Assembly (NCBI GenBank): GCA_022713905.1
Contig: JAIHTM010000076.1
Location: 1 to 10,398, forward strand
Source: Collinsella sp.
GTDB taxonomy: Bacteria; Actinomycetota; Coriobacteriia; Coriobacteriales; Coriobacteriaceae
DNA: 10,398 bases
Direction: 5' to 3'
Shown here: in pieces, positions 7,179-10,398 of the stretch
How positions within the stretch are numbered: position 1 is the stretch's first letter
Layout of the letters: every line of letters begins with the position of its first letter
Position numbers and translations under genes: made by a program
The notes under the pieces: generated by a model
Told to the model about the DNA's origin: nothing
What the model saw: the letters and a program-made list of their open reading frames with translations, nothing else
Databases searched by the model: none

Positions 7179-7207
7179 ATACTAAAGCAGAGAATATACT
7201 TTGTCCA
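7179..7207 (-). promoter_or_regulatory. Promoter of the kinase-ABC-PHI operon
   Basis: On the minus strand, TGGACA (7202-7207, five of six matches to TTGACA) is followed by a 17-base spacer and TAGTAT (7179-7184, four of six matches to TATAAT). Transcription would start near 7172, leaving a leader of about 38 bases with GAGGAGG ahead of the kinase ATG. It is the best promoter match seen on this strand and points at the whole operon. Confidence 0.55.
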
Positions 7208-7221
7208 TTCTTGCAACAAAT

Positions 7222-7234
7222 CGGCGTTTCGCCG
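7222..7234. repeat. Short perfect palindrome in the divergent control region
   Basis: CGGCG-TTT-CGCCG forms a five-base perfect stem. It is GC-rich within an otherwise AT-rich intergenic stretch and lies upstream of the minus-strand -35 box. It could be a second regulator site or part of the 5' control of either divergent gene. Function is unknown. Confidence 0.3.
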
Positions 7235-7285
7235 CATAGTTATGAATATGTAATGACACAACACCAGCCATACCGCGAGATGTGA

Positions 7286-7305
7286 GGCATACTTGTATGT
7301 ATGCC
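7286..7305 (+). promoter_or_regulatory. Palindrome over the ROK gene start, with overlapping -10 box
   Basis: GGCATAC (7286-7292) and GTATGCC (7299-7305) are perfect seven-base inverted arms around a six-base centre. The right arm contains the ROK start codon at 7301. CATACT at 7288-7293 inside the left arm is a four-of-six -10 match that would place the transcription start at about 7300-7301. The mRNA may therefore be leaderless, and the palindrome would be ideal for autorepression. No good -35 box is visible, so this is tentative. Confidence 0.4.
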
Positions 7306-8599
7306 CTCTCACACAATTGCACCCGGCCGCAACGTAGCCGCCGGCACCGCTACCACACTGGATGCCGCCAGCGGCACCACAGTGCGCAACCATAACCTCA
7401 CCATGCTCGCCAATACAGTCGTAACCGGCTCACGTCATCCTTCGCGGGCCGACCTTGCCCGCATGACCGGACTCAACCGCTCTACCATGACTAGGCTGGT
7501 AGAGCATCTCATCAGTTGCGGCATTATTCGAGAGCTCAATTCGGAAAGCACCGGGTCAGGCCGCCCCGCTGTTCCTCTCGCCCCGGCCCTACATACCTAT
7601 GCAGCGATTGGCGTAGATATTTCCACAGGCTCTGTCGAGGCTTCTGCAGTCGACCTATCGGGCGAAATTCTTGCGCAGCATTATCAGCAACTCAATACCT
7701 CAAACGCCGAGAAAACATTAACTGTTGTGCGCCGCATCATTGATGATCTGCGCATGAGGGCAACAGATGCCGAGCTCACTACGGTCGGCATCACCGTAGC
7801 GTTGCACGGACTCATCGCCACCAACCACACTTATCTGCTGAGCAGCCCCAATCTTGGCTGGCACGACATTGACCTGCTGGAGGAACTGCGTAAAGCTGCG
7901 CCACAGAATATGTTGCCCCAAATCAACTTTCTCAACTCTGCCGATGCAGGCGCCTATGCAGAAACCTATCTGCGCAACAAACAGGACATTCCCCTATCGG
8001 ATTATCTCTACGTCTCTGGCGGGACTGGTATCGACGCTGCAATCGTCAAATGCGGCGGATTCGACACAGGATGTCACGGCTGGGCAGGAGAACTTGGCCA
8101 TGTCTATGTAGCTGAAGGCAGACGCCAATGCTCGTGCGGCAATACTGGGTGTCTAGAAACGTTTGCCGGACAATACGCTCTGATGGAGGCCAGCGGTCTG
8201 GCACCACACTCTTCTACCGGCAACTTGTTTGCCGCACTGTCTCGCAAGGAGCCAGACGCCTGTAAAGCCGTGAAATCAGCCGCACACTATCTCGGCATTG
8301 CATTAGCCTCGTTTATCAACATATGCGACATTCCCACCATTGTGCTTGATGGACTATATGCACAGCTATTTGAATATCTGGATAAGCCACTACAGCGTAT
8401 GCTCACCGAGCACACGCTTTCCTCGCAATGGGCAGATATCAAAGTACTGCGATCCGTTTCCACCAGCAATTCCGTGGCATTTGGAGCAGCATGGAAGGGG
8501 CTCATCGAATTTCTCTCCACACCGGATCGCTGGCAAAAGCAGAATGATGAACAACTTGGATACTTCCCCATTACAGATACGCCGTCAGTGACAATCTGA
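7301..8599 (+). CDS. ROK-family transcriptional regulator (XylR/NagC type)
   Basis: This 432-residue repressor-type protein has an N-terminal winged helix-turn-helix at about 30-80 (SRADLARMTGLNRSTMTRLV) and a C-terminal ROK sugar-kinase fold. GVDISTG at 104-110 marks the nucleotide-fold start. GELGH at 263-267 with CSCGNTGC at 277-284 forms the ROK zinc site (His267, Cys277, Cys279, Cys284). In ROK kinases the active-site stretch is N-D-A; here it is LNSADA at 211-216, so the catalytic aspartate seems to be Ser213, which fits a regulator rather than an enzyme. Divergent placement beside the kinase operon makes that operon the likely target and its sugar or sugar phosphate the likely inducer. 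No well-spaced Shine-Dalgarno precedes ATG 7301. A later start at Met35 would remove the conserved RNHN helix before the HTH, so 7301 is preferred, perhaps leaderless. Confidence 0.88.
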   Translation: MPSHTIAPGRNVAAGTATTLDAASGTTVRNHNLTMLANTVVTGSRHPSRADLARMTGLNRSTMTRLVEHLISCGIIRELNSESTGSGRPAVPLAPALHTYAAIGVDISTGSVEASAVDLSGEILAQHYQQLNTSNAEKTLTVVRRIIDDLRMRATDAELTTVGITVALHGLIATNHTYLLSSPNLGWHDIDLLEELRKAAPQNMLPQINFLNSADAGAYAETYLRNKQDIPLSDYLYVSGGTGIDAAIVKCGGFDTGCHGWAGELGHVYVAEGRRQCSCGNTGCLETFAGQYALMEASGLAPHSSTGNLFAALSRKEPDACKAVKSAAHYLGIALASFINICDIPTIVLDGLYAQLFEYLDKPLQRMLTEHTLSSQWADIKVLRSVSTSNSVAFGAAWKGLIEFLSTPDRWQKQNDEQLGYFPITDTPSVTI

Positions 8600-8677
8600 G
8601 AGGGCGCGAACTTCAGCGAATACCTCATCAGCCATTACAGCAGCGGTTCTTGGCAATCATTCTCCCGCTTTCCCAAG

Positions 8678-8683
8678 TACAAT
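8678..8683 (+). promoter_or_regulatory. -10 box of the decayed lipoprotein gene
   Basis: TACAAT matches TATAAT at five of six positions and lies seven bases before the GTG start at 8690, which would give a leaderless mRNA. TTGGCA at 8650-8655 resembles a -35 box but is 22 bases away, which is too far. The rest of 8600-8689 holds no gene, and no hairpin terminator is visible for the upstream ROK gene. Confidence 0.35.
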
Positions 8684-8689
8684 GGATAT

Positions 8690-9644
8690 GTGAAACATCG
8701 TCGTTTTACTGCACTATTCCTTGTGCCGCTCCTCACTTTGGCAACCGCCTGCGGCGCAAACCAGTCTGCGCAGACCACGGAATCACAGCCGCAGCAACAA
8801 ACCAACACACTCAAAAGCAACAGGACAAGTCGGGTTCCGACTCGGCAAAAACCACCGTAGCCGATCCGCCCCAAGGCAATTGGACCGAGACGTATTCCTC
8901 ACCCACCGATTTGGACGGCGAGCTGGATAAGGCATGGCTGAAATGTACGCCGCAGAACAATCCCGATCCGGAAGCATTTGCATGAAAACGCTCCACCGAC
9001 CACAACAAAGTATGGCTGCACACCACCAAAGGGCAAATGGATGGTGCAACGCAGCGCTCATGTATGGCCGACGAACTCGACATTCCAGACGCCACCGAAC
9101 TCACCACTTCCTGGACGAAGACAGCACTGGGTGATTACGACCGGATTCAACGTCAGAGCAACAACAGTATTGACATAGTCTGGCAGTACAGTAACGCCGT
9201 CACGGCATCGCTCAGCGCACAAACCGATTCCTACCGTGTCACATTGCCCTATTCCTGGCATAACGAAGTCAGCATTTCCGTGGACGGCAACACGATTACC
9301 GTCACGGACAAAGAGCACCCAAACTACTCGCTATGCACGTTCAAGGTCTCCAAGACACCAACGCAGGAGATATCGGCAATAGCCTCATCGAGAGATACCA
9401 AATCGGCGATATGCCCGTGCAGCTGTGGGCCACACGACGAGCATTCGGCGCCGTCACCGACCCTGCGTCTATATCCGCCGAGGACGCAGAGGACGTTACC
9501 GAACTGCAAACTGGAGACACCATTGATCACGAATCGCCGATCAGCCAGATTCAGTCCGGCGACTATTCCGGATTGTTCACCATCGACGAGTTCCTCAAGG
9601 CGCACATTACCGTCAGTAGTCTTTCGCGATTTGCGCATGACTGA
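8690..9644 (+). pseudogene. Decayed secreted lipoprotein of unknown function
   Basis: The original gene appears to start at GTG 8690, encoding a basic N-terminus, a hydrophobic segment and a lipobox ending L-A-T-A-C with Cys21, then a Gln/Thr/Ser-rich linker. Reading must shift frame near 8800-8825 to continue as SDSAKTTVADPPQGNWTETY. An in-frame TGA at 8983-8985 then interrupts, after which the same frame resumes with STDHNKVWLHTTKGQ. Near 9345-9365 it shifts again to GDIGNSLIERYQIGDMPVQL and ends at TGA 9642-9644. Both shifts go the same way and fit single-base deletions. Joined, the pieces make roughly 315 residues with beta-rich stretches such as EVSISVDGNTITVTDKEHP. I do not recognise the family; it resembles a hypothetical extracytoplasmic lipoprotein. 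Sequencing error could explain one lesion but hardly all three. Confidence 0.7.
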
Positions 9645-9675
9645 ACGATGATTCCGGCAAACAATATCAAGAAAC

Positions 9676-9704
9676 ATGTCATACTGGATATGTCCACATA
9701 AAAT
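9676..9704 (+). promoter_or_regulatory. Promoter of the glycosyltransferase gene
   Basis: ATGTCA (9676-9681, four of six matches to TTGACA), a 17-base spacer and TAAAAT (9699-9704, five of six matches to TATAAT) would start transcription near 9711. This is immediately before the purine-rich ribosome binding site AGAGGAAG at 9712-9719. Confidence 0.5.
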
Positions 9705-9727
9705 AATTGCCAGAGGAAGCACAAGCC

Positions 9728-10398
9728 TTGCCAAACTCCACTCCCCTCATTTCCATCATCGTGCCGGTGTATAACGCCGAAGACTACCTGCGTTACTGCA
9801 TTGATTCGATCCTGCAGCAGTCGTACACGAACCTTGAGGTGATTCTGGTGGACGATGGGGCCAAGGATTCCAGCCCGGCCATCTGCGATGAGTATGCGGC
9901 GCAGGACAGCCGCGTCACCGTGATCCATCAGGAAAACGGCGGCATTGCCAAGGCCCAGAACGCTGGACTAGATGCCGCACGTGGCGAGTACATCGCGTTT
10001 GCCGACAATGACGACATCCTCGACCGCTGCAATATTGAATATCTGCTGCACGCGTTGCAAAACACCGGCGCGGATATGAGCAAGGCACGCTGGCGTCAGT
10101 TCGGCGTCTCCCAGCTGGGCGAGGTGTCCAAAGAGGCCGAGACGGGCGCGCAGGCGCCCGGCAAAATCACTGTGTTCGAGCACCCGCTCGCCGCCTACCA
10201 GACCGTGTTCTGCAAAAGCCTGCGACTGCTCGGCAGCAAGCTCGGCCGCAACACCGAGGCCCGCTACTTCAACGAGGCGAACTGGTGCCGCCTGTACAGG
10301 CGCGAGCTGTGGGACGGCCTGCGGTTCCCCGAGGGCCATTACGCGCAGGATATCCGCATGGCAGGCCCCCTGTACGCCCGCATGGGCAAAGTGGCCGA
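9728..10398 (+). CDS. Family 2 glycosyltransferase, N-terminal part (runs off right edge)
   Basis: The frame is open from TTG 9728 through the right edge, giving 223 codons so far. The N-terminus is a GT-A fold of glycosyltransferase family 2, which transfers sugars from nucleotide donors to surface polysaccharide or glycolipid acceptors. Visible motifs are ISIIVPVYNAEDYL at 8-21, LVDDGAKDSS at 40-49 for nucleotide binding, ENGGIAKAQNAGL at 69-81, and the metal-binding DXD equivalent ADNDDIL at 92-98. The TTG start is chosen because AGAGGAAG lies about 10 bases upstream and there is no ATG or GTG before the first beta strand. Codons are strongly G/C-ending compared with the preceding pseudogene. 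It has its own promoter and is probably the first gene of a polysaccharide or glycan cluster to the right, unrelated to the sugar importer. The acceptor is unknown. Confidence 0.85.
   Translation, partial: MPNSTPLISIIVPVYNAEDYLRYCIDSILQQSYTNLEVILVDDGAKDSSPAICDEYAAQDSRVTVIHQENGGIAKAQNAGLDAARGEYIAFADNDDILDRCNIEYLLHALQNTGADMSKARWRQFGVSQLGEVSKEAETGAQAPGKITVFEHPLAAYQTVFCKSLRLLGSKLGRNTEARYFNEANWCRLYRRELWDGLRFPEGHYAQDIRMAGPLYARMGKVA

Noticed and set aside
9037..9651. A 204-residue frame taken as a separate gene
   Set aside because: It is in the same frame as the segment before the TGA at 8983 and loses sensible sequence after about 9350, where another frame takes over. It is a piece of the decayed lipoprotein gene.
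1..10398. CRISPR array, tRNA, rRNA or prophage attachment site
   Set aside because: No regularly spaced repeats, cloverleaf-like or ribosomal sequence, integrase or tRNA-end duplication was seen on reading both strands.

Overview
The window looks like a chromosomal carbohydrate-use region from an actinobacterium, most likely a Bifidobacterium. This rests on the moderate GC content, an actinobacterial-type xylulokinase, a ROK-family repressor and the layout of the sugar ABC importer. The genus is inferred from recognisable protein families, not from a database search.

Layout from left to right: (1) Positions 1-101 are the right end of an IS3-family insertion sequence, comprising the last 22 codons of the transposase and a probable terminal repeat ending in CCCCCA. 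(2) Positions 196-7134 are all on the minus strand. In transcription order they are a xylulokinase-like FGGY kinase, a sugar-binding lipoprotein, a two-domain ABC ATPase, two membrane permeases, and a SIS-domain protein resembling 6-phospho-3-hexuloisomerase (PHI). The last four genes overlap or lie within 10 nt of each other. (3) Positions 7135-7300 form a divergent control region with a good minus-strand promoter and palindromes suited to a repressor. (4) Positions 7301-8599 encode the ROK-family regulator on the plus strand. (5) Positions 8690-9644 hold a decayed lipoprotein gene with two frameshifts and one in-frame stop. (6) From 9728 to the right edge there is the start of a family 2 glycosyltransferase, behind its own promoter and with codons richer in G and C.

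Working model: a rare sugar (a ketose, pentose or sugar alcohol product) binds the LsrB/RhaS-like lipoprotein, is imported by the CUT2-type ABC transporter, and is phosphorylated by the FGGY kinase. The PHI-like isomerase may convert a 6-phospho-3-ketose to fructose 6-phosphate. Xylulose 5-phosphate and fructose 6-phosphate are both phosphoketolase substrates, so both enzymes would feed the bifid shunt if the host is a Bifidobacterium. The ROK protein is the obvious candidate repressor of this operon and of itself. The most unusual point is a PHI homologue inside a sugar-import operon, with no partner hexulose-6-phosphate synthase in view and an IS element right beyond the operon's end.
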